In this document: positions 39,043-47,336 of the stretch, in pieces
Layout of the letters: each line of letters begins with the position of its first letter
How positions within the stretch are numbered: position 1 is the first letter of the stretch
Position numbers and translations under genes: made by a program
Notes under the pieces: model-generated
What the model was told of the DNA's origin: nothing
The model's input: the letters and a program-made list of their open reading frames with translations, nothing else
Database searches by the model: none
Origin: Burkholderia territorii
Lineage (GTDB): Bacteria; Pseudomonadota; Gammaproteobacteria; Burkholderiales; Burkholderiaceae
NCBI RefSeq assembly: GCF_902833055.1
Contig: NZ_CADFEJ010000001.1
Span: 62,001-126,000, forward strand
Reading direction: 5' to 3'
Length of the DNA: 64,000 nucleotides

Positions 39043-40251
39043 ATGAAGATCGGACGAAGACTGGCGGCGGCCGCGGCCACGCTGGGTTGCATGCACGCAC
39101 ATGCGCAAACCTCCGGCAGCGTGACGCTGTACGGCACCGTTGACACCGGCATCATCTATTCGACGAACCAGCAGTTCACGCGCGCCGACGGCAGCACGGG
39201 CAGCGGCCATGCGTGGCAGATGGGCGGCGGCAACCTCGTGCCGTCCCGCTTCGGATTCCAGGGCGCCGAGCCGCTCGGCGGCGGGCTCGACGCGGTGTTT
39301 TCACTCGAGCAGCAATTCCTGTCCGCGAACGGGCAGGCACTGCAGGGCGGCACCGCGTTCAGCCGGCAGGCGTGGGTCGGGCTGCGCCAGGATTCGATCG
39401 GCACGCTCGGCCTCGGCCGGCAATACGATTCGTACACCGACATGCTCGGCGCTTATGTATCGAGCAACAACTGGGCGACGCCGTACGGCTCGCATCTCGG
39501 CGACGTCGACAACCTCAATGCCGCGTTCAACTTCAACAACGCGGTGAAGTTCACCAGCGCGGACTTCAACGGCCTCACGTTCGGCGGCACGTTCAGCTTC
39601 GGCGGGCAGGCCGGCGACTTTTCCGCGAAGCGCGGCTATGCGGTCGCCGCGACCTACACGCGTGCGCCGGTCGCGTTCTCGGTCGGTTATCTCGACCTGC
39701 ATCAACCGCTCGACGCGGCGCTCGGCGGCGCGAGCGGCTACATCGGCGACTTCGCGTGCAGCAATCCGGGCGCGATGTACTGCCTGCTCCAGGACGCAGG
39801 CTCGATGCGCGCGTTCGGCGCCGGCGGCTCGGTGACGCTCGGCGCGGCGACGGTCGCGCTGACCTACACGCACACGCGCCTCGGCGACAGCCGCTATTTC
39901 TCGACCGACGCGCAGCCACGCAAGCAGGCGTTCACGTTCGACATCGGCGAGCTGAACGTCACGTACATGTTCACACCCGCGCTGCAGGGCGGTGTCGCGT
40001 ACATCTTCAATGCCGCGCACACGGACGGGCGCGGCACGACGCGCTTCCATCAGGTCAACGTCGGCACGAACTACAGCCTGTCGAAGCGCACGGCGCTGTA
40101 CGCGGTCGCGATCGGCCAGATCGCGAGCGGCACGGGGCTCGGCAGCGATGCCAATGGAAATGCGGTGAACTACGCGCAGATTCCGGTGCTCGCCAACAGC
40201 AATTCCAGCCGGCAGCTCGCGGTGATGGCCGGGATTCGCGTGAATTTCTGA
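39043..40251 (+). CDS. Gram-negative porin (outer-membrane general diffusion type)
   Basis: A 402-residue porin precursor. Signal peptide MKIGRRLAAAAATLGCMHAHA, then the mature start QTSGSVTLYGTVDTGIIYSTNQ, which is the beta-proteobacterial porin beginning. SRFGFQGAEPLGGGLDAVFSLEQQF and the aromatic C-terminus VNF are typical of a 16-strand trimeric barrel. Inside the barrel are Cys residues (FACSNPGAMYCL) that may form a loop disulfide. Together with promoter element D it likely serves as the outer-membrane entry for the amine module. Confidence 0.92.
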   Translation: MKIGRRLAAAAATLGCMHAHAQTSGSVTLYGTVDTGIIYSTNQQFTRADGSTGSGHAWQMGGGNLVPSRFGFQGAEPLGGGLDAVFSLEQQFLSANGQALQGGTAFSRQAWVGLRQDSIGTLGLGRQYDSYTDMLGAYVSSNNWATPYGSHLGDVDNLNAAFNFNNAVKFTSADFNGLTFGGTFSFGGQAGDFSAKRGYAVAATYTRAPVAFSVGYLDLHQPLDAALGGASGYIGDFACSNPGAMYCLLQDAGSMRAFGAGGSVTLGAATVALTYTHTRLGDSRYFSTDAQPRKQAFTFDIGELNVTYMFTPALQGGVAYIFNAAHTDGRGTTRFHQVNVGTNYSLSKRTALYAVAIGQIASGTGLGSDANGNAVNYAQIPVLANSNSSRQLAVMAGIRVNF

Positions 40252-40380
40252 CGGCGCGCATGTGGCGACGCGGTCGGAGCGGCCGGCTGCGATGGCCGGC
40301 CGGGTGCGCCGCGTGCCACAAATTCTTAACGATCGACGTGAACAATGGCGTTCGCTTCGGAGCGCCCGAAGCGACGCCCC

Positions 40381-40402
40381 GCGTTGCACACGTGTGCAAC
40401 GC
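40381..40402. promoter_or_regulatory. Perfect 22-bp palindrome, candidate LacI-family operator
   Basis: GCGTTGCACAC is followed directly by its exact reverse complement GTGTGCAACGC. The central CG and the TTGCACA half-site are the form seen in LacI/GalR operators. It ends 39 bases before the start of the importer operon. The LacI-family gene at the other end of the cluster is the obvious cognate protein. Confidence 0.8.
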
Positions 40403-40441
40403 AAAGGCCGACCTGCCACCACGCCGATCGAGAGAGACCAC

Positions 40442-41680
40442 ATGACCCTGCTGAGCCGCCTGCGCGCGCTGTCTGCCGCCGTTGCGCTGTCCGTTGCCGC
40501 CTCGCACGCCTTCGCGGCGGATCTCGTCATCGCGGGCCGCGACGACATCTATGGCAAGGGGCTCGCCGACGCCGTCGCCGGCTTCATCAAGCTGCATCCG
40601 GGCACCGACATCGAGCTGCTCAAGCTGCCGAACGCGAACCTGTACCAGAAGCTGAAACTATCGATGCGCGAGGGCACCGGCACGTACGACCTCGTGATGA
40701 TGGACGATACGTGGGCGCCCGAATTCATCGGCAACGGCTGGCTGAAGCCGCTGCCGGCCTCGCTCGCGGACGCCGATCTGGTGCCGTCGGCACTCGCGCT
40801 CGGCCGCAACGCGGCGGGCGCGTTGTACGCGCTGCCGATCGTCGGCAACGTCGAGATGTTCGCGTACCGGAAGGATCTGCTCGCCAAATACAAGCTGCAG
40901 CCGCCGCGCAACTGGGACGACGTGCTGAAGATTGCGCAGACCGTCGGCGGCGCGGACAAGAGCGTGTCGGGCGTCGTGTTCCGCGGCACCAAGGGCAACC
41001 CGGTCGTGACGGGCTTCCTGCCGATCCTGTGGGCGTATGGCGGCGACGTGTTCGACCGTGCCGGCAACGTGACGATCGATTCGCGCGAGTCGCAGGCCGC
41101 GCTGAAGACCTTTCTCGCGCTGAAGGCTGCCGCGCCGAAGGACGTCGACGTGTACGGCGCCGCCGAAGTGCGCGATGCGCTGCAGCGCGGCACGGCCGCG
41201 CAGTCGATCGAGGTGTGGCCGGCGTGGATTCCGGCGCTCGACGATCCGAAGCAGTCGCGCGTGGTCGGGCAGATCGCGCTGCAGCCGCCGCCGGAGCAGA
41301 CGGCGGGCCCCGCGCCGATGCTCGGCATCTGGCAGATGGGCATTCCGAAGGATGCGCCGCACGCGAAGCTTGCGCAGGACTTCCTGGCCTACCTGAGTTC
41401 GCGCGACACGCAAACGCGTCTCGCCGGGATCGGCATTCCGCCGACGCGCCGCAGCGTGTTCGCCGATCCGGCCCTGGTGCGCCAGTACCGCTGGTATCCC
41501 GATCAGCTGAAGGCGCTCGAGGCCGGCCGTGCGCGTCCGCGCGTGAAGGACTGGCAGCAGGTCGAGAGCATTCTCGGCGACCAGCTGCAGCTCGCGCTGA
41601 CCGGGCAGGCCGCGCCCGACGCCGCGCTGCGCCAGGCGCAGCAGAAGATCGCGCAGGCGATGGCCGCGGCCGGCAAGTGA
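40442..41680 (+). CDS. ABC transporter substrate-binding protein, carbohydrate type
   Basis: A 412-residue periplasmic binding protein of the maltose/glycerol-phosphate group. Signal peptide about residues 1-25 (ends SHAFA), then LVIAGRDDIYGKG. Later DLVMMDDTWAPEFIGNGWLKPL, and ILWAYGGDVFDRAG are family features. It delivers substrate to the two following permeases. The substrate is unknown; the neighbouring PI-PLC-like gene hints at a phospholipid or inositol derivative. The LacI-type operator overlaps its promoter region. Confidence 0.92.
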   Translation: MTLLSRLRALSAAVALSVAASHAFAADLVIAGRDDIYGKGLADAVAGFIKLHPGTDIELLKLPNANLYQKLKLSMREGTGTYDLVMMDDTWAPEFIGNGWLKPLPASLADADLVPSALALGRNAAGALYALPIVGNVEMFAYRKDLLAKYKLQPPRNWDDVLKIAQTVGGADKSVSGVVFRGTKGNPVVTGFLPILWAYGGDVFDRAGNVTIDSRESQAALKTFLALKAAAPKDVDVYGAAEVRDALQRGTAAQSIEVWPAWIPALDDPKQSRVVGQIALQPPPEQTAGPAPMLGIWQMGIPKDAPHAKLAQDFLAYLSSRDTQTRLAGIGIPPTRRSVFADPALVRQYRWYPDQLKALEAGRARPRVKDWQQVESILGDQLQLALTGQAAPDAALRQAQQKIAQAMAAAGK

Positions 41681-41714
41681 TGGCCTGCCGCCACATATCG
41701 TCCGGAATCCGCGC

Positions 41715-42584
41715 ATGAAAGTCTTCGGCCGCAGCCTGCCGTTCGTCGCGCTGCTCGGGCCGGCGCTCCTGGTGCTGGCCGCGCTCGCGCTGTACCCCGT
41801 CGCGCAGGTGCTGATCGACTCGTTCTGCCGGGTCGACTACACGGCAGGCCGTCGCGCATTCGCGGGGCTCGCGAACTATCGCGCGGTGCTCGGCGACGAC
41901 GCATTCGCGGCCGGCTTCGGCAACACGCTGCGCTTCACGATCGCGGCGTCGCTCGTCGAAGTCGCGCTCGGCTTCGGGCTCGCGCTGCTGTTCGTGCGCG
42001 CGTTTCCGGGGCGGCGCATCGCGTTGCCGCTCGCGATCCTGCCGATGATGCTGTCCACGCTCGTGTGCTCGGCGATCTGGCGCAACTGGCTGAATTTCGA
42101 CGGCTTCCTCAACGCGCTGCTCGCCGCATTCGGCATCGAAGGCGTGCGCTGGCTGTCCGATCCGCATCTCGCGCTGTGGTCGCTCGCGCTCGTCGACGTG
42201 TGGCAATGGACGCCGATGGCGTTCCTGATCGTGCTGGCCGGGCTGCAATCCATTCCGCAGGAACTGTACGAAGCCGCGCGCACCGACGGCGCGAGCGAGT
42301 GGCAGTGCCTGCGCGACGTCACGCTGCCGCTCGCGGCGCCGCAGATCGGCCTCGCGCTGCTGCTGCGCTCGATCGATACGTTCAAGCTGTTCGACAAGGT
42401 CTATGCGCTGACGGGCGGCGGCCCCGGCAACGCGACGCAGACGCTGTCGACCTACATCTACGACACGGGCTTCCGCTTCTTCAACGTCGGGCCGGCGAGT
42501 GCCGCGTCGGTGCTGATGCTCGCGGCGTCCGCGCTGCTCGTTTCGGGGTACGTATGGCAGACGGTTCGCAAGCGGCGCGCATGA
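41715..42584 (+). CDS. ABC transporter permease, MalF/UgpA type
   Basis: A 289-residue inner-membrane permease with six predicted helices. The cytoplasmic EAA loop is seen as ELYEAARTDGASEWQCLRDVTLPLAAPQIG (bases 42262-42350), which contacts the ATPase. It starts 34 bases after the binding-protein gene and its stop codon overlaps the next permease start (ATGA). Confidence 0.93.
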   Translation: MKVFGRSLPFVALLGPALLVLAALALYPVAQVLIDSFCRVDYTAGRRAFAGLANYRAVLGDDAFAAGFGNTLRFTIAASLVEVALGFGLALLFVRAFPGRRIALPLAILPMMLSTLVCSAIWRNWLNFDGFLNALLAAFGIEGVRWLSDPHLALWSLALVDVWQWTPMAFLIVLAGLQSIPQELYEAARTDGASEWQCLRDVTLPLAAPQIGLALLLRSIDTFKLFDKVYALTGGGPGNATQTLSTYIYDTGFRFFNVGPASAASVLMLAASALLVSGYVWQTVRKRRA

Positions 42585-43441
42585 CGGCGCGATCCACGGG
42601 CGTCGCGCACGCGCGGGCCGGCGCTGCATTCGGCCGCGCGGTGCCGTGGATTCTGCGCGTCGCCGCACTCGCGCTGTTGCTGCTGCCGTGCCTGTGGATG
42701 GCCGGCGCGGCGTTCATGCCGACGCTCGAACGCCTCGATCATCCATTGCGGATCGTGCCGGCCGCGCCGACGCTCGAGCATTTCGCGTCGGTGTGGTCGA
42801 ACGGCATCGGCGCGCCGCTCGCCAATTCGCTCGTGGTCGGGTTCGGCACGACGCTGCTCGCGCTGACGCTCGCATTTCCAGCCGCGTACGCGCTCGTGCG
42901 GCTGCGGTTTCCGGCGCGGCTGGACGTGCTGTTCCTGATGCTCGTGCTCGCATTGAAGCTGATGCCGCCGATCACGATCGCGGTGCCGCTGTTCGCGCTC
43001 GCGAAGCGGCTGCATCTGCTCGATTCGACACTCGGGCTGATGCTCGCTTACCAGATCTACGCATTGCCGATGGCGATCTGGATGCTGCTCGCGTTCGTGC
43101 GCGACGTACCGCTCGAATACGAGGAGGCCGCATGCATCGACGGGGCGGGGCTCGCGCGTCGGCTCGTGCAGATCGTGCTGCCGCTGTGCGCGCCAGGGTT
43201 GATCGCGACCGCGATCTTCGTGTTTATCGCCGCGTGGAACGAGTTCCTGATCGCGCTGCTGTTCGTGTCGACGCCGAGCCGCTTCACGCTGCCGCTCGCG
43301 ATTGCCGGCTACGTGACGGAGAACGGCATCGACTGGGGCGACCTGATGAGCGCGGGGTTGCTGGCGTCGTTGCCGACGCTTGCCGTGGCCGGCTACGTGC
43401 AGCGCTACCTGCTGCGCGGCTTCGCGGGCGGGCTCAAGTGA
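42581..43441 (+). CDS. ABC transporter permease, MalG/UgpE type
   Basis: A 286-residue inner-membrane permease with about six helices. Its EAA loop reads EYEEAACIDGAGLARRLVQIVLPLCAPGL (bases 43119-43205). It is the last gene of the transport operon; no ATPase gene follows before the convergent LacI gene. The importer must borrow an ATPase encoded elsewhere. Confidence 0.93.
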   Translation: MTARSTGVAHARAGAAFGRAVPWILRVAALALLLLPCLWMAGAAFMPTLERLDHPLRIVPAAPTLEHFASVWSNGIGAPLANSLVVGFGTTLLALTLAFPAAYALVRLRFPARLDVLFLMLVLALKLMPPITIAVPLFALAKRLHLLDSTLGLMLAYQIYALPMAIWMLLAFVRDVPLEYEEAACIDGAGLARRLVQIVLPLCAPGLIATAIFVFIAAWNEFLIALLFVSTPSRFTLPLAIAGYVTENGIDWGDLMSAGLLASLPTLAVAGYVQRYLLRGFAGGLK

Positions 43442-43450
43442 CGCGGCGCG

Positions 43451-44473
43451 TTACGCGCAGCTGTGCCGGACCACGTGCGTAACCGGCACGACGCGCATGC
43501 GCGATGCGCCGTCGAACGTCTGGATCCGGTCGGCGAGCAGATCGACGGCCGCATGCGCGAGACCTTGCGTGTCCTGGCGCAGCGTCGTGAGCCGATAGGC
43601 GTCGTATTCGGCGGCGGGGATGTCGTCGAAGCCGATCACGCGCAGCTCGTCGGGTACGCGCAAGCCGAATGTGCCGCGGGCGGCGTCGATCACGCCGAGC
43701 GCGAGCAGGTCGGACGAGCAGAACACGCCGTCCGGGCGCTCGCCGGACGCGAACAATTGCCGTGCGGCGTCGATGCCGCACGCATGCGTGTCGGAGCGCG
43801 TATCGATCATGCGGGCGAGCGTCGCACCGAACGCGTCGCCGCGTTGCAGTGCCTGCTCGAACGCGTCCGACCGGGCGCGCGCGCTGTAGCTCGCGCTACG
43901 CGGCCCGACGAACGCGAGCCGGCGCGCGCCGGCGCGCACGAGTCGTTGCGCGGCATGGGCCGCGCCCGCCGCGTTGTCGCTGATGACGACATCCGCGCCC
44001 GGCAGGTTCGCTTCGCGATTGATCATCACGACCGGAATCCGATGATCGAGATACTGCCGCGCGACCGACAGCGGCGGCGACGCGGAGGTCATCACGAGGC
44101 CCGCGATCCGGTAGCTGAGCAGGCGTTCGAGCGATTGCCGGACCTGATGCGGATCGTCCGCATTGGTGACGAGCGGCGTGAACGCCCGTTGACCGAGCAC
44201 CGCCATCAGGTCGGCCAGCAGCCGCGCGCGGAACGGATTCTCGAACCCGGCCGTCACGACACCGATCATGCTGCTGCGCTGCGTGATCATGTCGCGCGCG
44301 ATCAGGTTGACCTGATAGCCCAGCGCACGCGCGGCCACCATCACGCGCTCGCGCGTTTCGGGTGCGATGCTCGCCGTCGGCGAGAACGCGCGCGACACCG
44401 CGGAGCGCGACACGCCGGCCCGCGCGGCGACATCCGATGCGGTCACCCACGTTTTTCTTTCCTTGTCAGTCAT
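43451..44473 (-). CDS. LacI-family transcriptional regulator
   Basis: A 340-residue regulator: N-terminal LacI helix-turn-helix (TASDVAARAGVSRSAVSRAF, residues 11-30) with hinge, then a sugar-binding-protein-like ligand domain (IGVVTAGFENPF; PVVMINREANLPGADVVISDN). It is convergent with the importer operon and divergent from the PI-PLC-like gene, whose start is only six bases away. The palindrome at 40381 is the likely operator for the importer. The inducer is unknown. Confidence 0.93.
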   Translation of the reverse strand: MTDKERKTWVTASDVAARAGVSRSAVSRAFSPTASIAPETRERVMVAARALGYQVNLIARDMITQRSSMIGVVTAGFENPFRARLLADLMAVLGQRAFTPLVTNADDPHQVRQSLERLLSYRIAGLVMTSASPPLSVARQYLDHRIPVVMINREANLPGADVVISDNAAGAAHAAQRLVRAGARRLAFVGPRSASYSARARSDAFEQALQRGDAFGATLARMIDTRSDTHACGIDAARQLFASGERPDGVFCSSDLLALGVIDAARGTFGLRVPDELRVIGFDDIPAAEYDAYRLTTLRQDTQGLAHAAVDLLADRIQTFDGASRMRVVPVTHVVRHSCA

Positions 44474-44479
44474 CGATTC

Positions 44480-45403
44480 ATGATTCCTTCGCGACACGAA
44501 GCTTCCACGCCGCTGGCCGACTGGATGTCGGCGCTCGACGACGCGCGGCCGTTGCATACGCTGACCCTACCGGGCAGCCATGACACCTGTGCGTATACGG
44601 TCGACGATCCGCTCGTGCGCACGCAGCGCGCGCCGCTTGCCGAGCAGCTCGCGCACGGTGTGCGGCTGCTCGACATCCGCTGCCGGCACCGGTGCGATGC
44701 GTTCGACATCCATCACGGCGGGATCGCGCTCGGCATGTCGTTCGACGACGTGCTCGCGGACTGCACGCGTTTTCTCGATGCGCATCCGCGCGAGTGCATC
44801 GTGATGTCGGTGAAGGACGAATGGCCCGCGCACGCGTGCACGCGCAGCTTCGACGCGACGTTCGATGCGCATCGGACGCGGCACCCGCGGTTGCGCTGGC
44901 ATGCGGGCGGCGCGCTGCCGGCGCTCGGCGACGTGCGCGGCGCGGTGGTGCTGTTGCGGCGATTCCGCAGCCGCCGGCCGCTGGGCATCGACCTGACCGC
45001 GTGGCCCGACAACGCGACGTTCACGATCGATCATCCGGATGCGGCGTTCGTGATCCAGGACGAATACCGCGTGCCCGTTGTCGGGTCGATCCACTACAAG
45101 TGGCGCGTGATAGATGCGCTGCTGACCGGCATGCCGTCACCGGACAGCGGCCGCTGGGCGATCAATTTCAGCAGCGGTACGGGAATGGGCGCGAATCCGT
45201 CGGTGGTCGCGCGCGGCGACGGCAGGGTGCAGGGCATTCACGCGCGGCTCGCGCAACGGTTGCGCGCGCAACGTGGCTCGTATGGCGCGATGCTGCTCGA
45301 CTTCTGCGACGACGATGACTGGGCGCTGGTGCGCGCGCTGATCGAGTGCAACGATCACGTGCCCGAGGCGGGTAACGGGCGTCGGCTGGCCGGGTGCGGG
45401 TGA
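44480..45403 (+). CDS. Phosphatidylinositol-specific phospholipase C-like protein
   Basis: A 307-residue protein with a PI-PLC X-type fold. The two catalytic His are found as His34 in LPGSHDTCAY and His78 or His79 in FDIHHGG; LLDIRCRH is the conserved strand between. Bacterial PI-PLCs cut phosphatidylinositol to cyclic inositol phosphate plus diacylglycerol. It has no clear signal peptide, which is unusual, since such enzymes are usually secreted. Its start is six bases from the divergent LacI start, so its promoter must lie within the LacI gene, or the true starts are internal (for example Met at SALDD). Confidence 0.8.
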   Translation: MIPSRHEASTPLADWMSALDDARPLHTLTLPGSHDTCAYTVDDPLVRTQRAPLAEQLAHGVRLLDIRCRHRCDAFDIHHGGIALGMSFDDVLADCTRFLDAHPRECIVMSVKDEWPAHACTRSFDATFDAHRTRHPRLRWHAGGALPALGDVRGAVVLLRRFRSRRPLGIDLTAWPDNATFTIDHPDAAFVIQDEYRVPVVGSIHYKWRVIDALLTGMPSPDSGRWAINFSSGTGMGANPSVVARGDGRVQGIHARLAQRLRAQRGSYGAMLLDFCDDDDWALVRALIECNDHVPEAGNGRRLAGCG

Positions 45404-45789
45404 AGACGGGAAGGGCAGCCGCGTGGTGGAGCGTTGCGCGATCGGCATCCTGCGTGTTGATGTCGATGCGCGGCCAGCGGCGCGCGGCCTGCCTGCGTCA
45501 GCCTCTGCGCGGTGCGTGCCCTGATTCCCGCTTCCCGTGAAGATCGGCACGTTGCCGAATGTGTGACGAGCGGTCCATGTTGCGAATCGAGGCCGGTGGA
45601 TAAGGTTGAGCCGTCCGTGGCAGGCGCGGTTCGATCGAGTCCGTCGCGGATGTCCGGACGTTTCCCGACTCGGCGGGAGGCGGCCGGCACCGTGTGCCCG
45701 GCATCGCGCCGGCCCATGAACGTCGTCGTGGAAAGCGGCACGGATTTGCCGCGAATGGTCCACGACGCAGGACTGCAAGGAGAGAGGTC
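45404..45789. other. Intergenic region without recognised feature
   Basis: A 386-base gap. The frames across it are Arg-rich shadows. GCAAGGAGAGAGGTC at its right end is the ribosome-binding site of the next gene. I see no structured repeat and no RNA gene. Confidence 0.5.
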
Positions 45790-46218
45790 ATGGCAACGCT
45801 CGTCAACATCACGAAGGACACCCCGAACGCGGTGCAGATCTGGGGCTTTCACGGCCCGTGCAACGTCAGGGACGTCGCAGCGGCATTGAACACCATCGCG
45901 TCCGGATTGAGCGGTGACGGTCACACGATTCACATCATGTCGGGAACGCACGGCTATTGCGCGGGGCAGGTCGGTGCCGTCGCCACGCGCGAGCAGCGCT
46001 TCGCGGCGGAAGACCGCGCGCTGGCTTCGCCGAAGACGAAGGACAACAAGCCGGTCGCGCTCGCGGTACACGACTTCAATACCGCGAAGCTGCCCGCGCC
46101 GGATTACGTGACGGCGGCGATGGCGAAGCTGAACGGCGACATGCGCGCGATCGTGCAGGGCGACCCCGGCACCGCGACGTTCCTGCTCGCGTATTGCTGC
46201 AGCGCCGGGACACCGTAA
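45790..46218 (+). CDS. Orphan small protein
   Basis: A 142-residue soluble protein that I do not recognise. It begins MATLVNITKDTPNAVQIWGFHG and contains IHIMSGTHGYCAGQVGAV, ALAVHDFNTAKLPAPDYV and ends YCCSAGTP. The pattern of Gly/His/Cys around the centre could be an active site. It has one of the strongest ribosome-binding sites in the window (AAGGAGAGAGGTC). It is alone between the PI-PLC-like gene and HigBA, with no signal peptide, so it is probably a well-translated cytoplasmic protein. Confidence 0.78.
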   Translation: MATLVNITKDTPNAVQIWGFHGPCNVRDVAAALNTIASGLSGDGHTIHIMSGTHGYCAGQVGAVATREQRFAAEDRALASPKTKDNKPVALAVHDFNTAKLPAPDYVTAAMAKLNGDMRAIVQGDPGTATFLLAYCCSAGTP

Positions 46219-46366
46219 CGCGCCATGATGCGCCGACGGGCGGGCGTGGCGGTCCGCCCCGTTTCGCGATCCGCTTCGCGCGCCAACGTGAGAAACGCAC
46301 GCCGAGCGTGTGTGCAAAGTTGTATTGCCAGAACGCCTGAATTCTCCTTCCGTCATACCTCTTGCA

Positions 46367-46387
46367 ATAGTCCCAAAATGGGACTAT
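46367..46387. promoter_or_regulatory. Operator of the HigBA module
   Basis: ATAGTCCC and GGGACTAT are exact reverse complements with a 5-base spacer (AAAAT). The site lies 11-31 bases before the HigB start and covers the position of the alternative ATG at 46386. Antitoxins of the HigA family bind such repeats to repress the operon. Confidence 0.75.
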
Positions 46388-46397
46388 GATTCATTGC

Positions 46398-46700
46398 ATG
46401 CGAATCGTTGCCAAAAGAACCCTCGTAACCTTTATCGAGCGCCACGCGCAGTCCGAGCAGCAGTTGCTCGCGTGGTACGCGGAAGCCTCGAAGGCGAACT
46501 GGAAGACCCCGCAGGACATCAAGAACCAGTACGCGAACGCCAGCTTCGTCGGCCGGAATCGGGTGGTGTTCAACATCAAGGGCAACGACTTCCGGCTGAT
46601 CGTCGCGGTCGCGTATCAGATCGGCGTCGTGTACGTGAAGTTTGTTGGAACGCATGCGGAATACGACAAGGCGGATGCAGCGACCGTGGAAATGGAGTAA
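46398..46700 (+). CDS. higB: HigB-family mRNA interferase toxin
   Basis: A 100-residue RelE/HigB-type toxin. The pattern RIVAKRTLVTFIERHAQSEQ, NWKTPQDIK, GRNRVVFNIKGNDFRLIVAV and VKFVGTHAEYDK is the HigB hallmark. It cleaves mRNA on the ribosome. The ATG at 46398 was chosen because 46386 lies in the operator and homologues begin MR-IVAKRT. It precedes the antitoxin, the HigBA gene order, by only four bases. Confidence 0.95.
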   Translation: MRIVAKRTLVTFIERHAQSEQQLLAWYAEASKANWKTPQDIKNQYANASFVGRNRVVFNIKGNDFRLIVAVAYQIGVVYVKFVGTHAEYDKADAATVEME

Positions 46701-46704
46701 CGAT

Positions 46705-47064
46705 ATGGACATTCAACCGATTCGAACCGAGGCCGATTACGACGCCGCCCTGAAGGTGGTGTCCAAACTCGTCGACGCCGACCCGGCACCCGGCACGCCC
46801 GAAGGCGATCAACTGGAGATCCTCGCGATTCTCGTCGAGAAGTATGAAGCAGAGCATTTCCCGTTGCGCGCCCCGACGCCCGTCGAGGCGATCCGCTTTC
46901 GGATGCAGCAGGCCGGTCTGACAGTGGCCGACATGCGCCCGTACATCGGGAACAGCAACCGTGTGTACGAGGTGCTGAACGGGCGGCGAGAATTGAGTCT
47001 GGCCATGATTCGCAGGCTGCACGAGGGGCTGCACATTCCCGCCGACGTCCTGATTGGCACGTAA
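46705..47064 (+). CDS. higA: HigA-family antitoxin
   Basis: A 119-residue antitoxin. The N-terminal half holds LEILAILVEKYEAEHFPLRAPTPVEAI and the C-terminal half is a helix-turn-helix (GLTVADMRPYIGNSNRVYEVLNGRRELSLAMIRRL, bases 46915-47020). It neutralises HigB and represses the operon at the repeat 46367-46387. GGAGTAACGAT precedes the ATG. A hairpin lies directly after the stop codon. Confidence 0.95.
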   Translation: MDIQPIRTEADYDAALKVVSKLVDADPAPGTPEGDQLEILAILVEKYEAEHFPLRAPTPVEAIRFRMQQAGLTVADMRPYIGNSNRVYEVLNGRRELSLAMIRRLHEGLHIPADVLIGT

Positions 47065-47067
47065 AGA

Positions 47068-47089
47068 AATGGCGCCAAGTGGCGCCATT
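47068..47089 (+). terminator. Hairpin after HigA
   Basis: AATGGCGCC and GGCGCCATT pair perfectly (9 bp) across AAGT. It starts four bases after the stop codon. There is no T-run, so termination may be weak. The rest of the gap up to 47336 shows no gene I can support. Confidence 0.45.
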
Positions 47090-47336
47090 GTCATGGGGGT
47101 CTTCTTGTCGTGGGATATCGTTTTGATCCCCGGTATCCCCTCGTCGGCGAGAAAGTCGCAGTACGCGTCGATGTCGACGGTCCAGGCGGCGCGCAGGAGC
47201 GCGCGCCGGGTCTAAATGGGCGCACGCACCGGTTTGCGGTTGCCGTGAGCTTCGCTTGCGACGTCGGCGCGTACACTGCAGCAGCACGACCGCGAAGCGC
47301 TTCAATGCTGGTGACTGGTTTTTTCTGCGTGGTGGA

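Noticed and set aside
40281..40301. GGCCGGC/GCCGGCC hairpin after the porin gene as a terminator
   Set aside because: No T-run follows and GGCCGGC is common in this DNA; kept out of the feature list.
47091..47305. Short frames between HigA and the LysE gene
   Set aside because: No ribosome-binding site, Arg/Pro/Ser-rich and no homology recognised.
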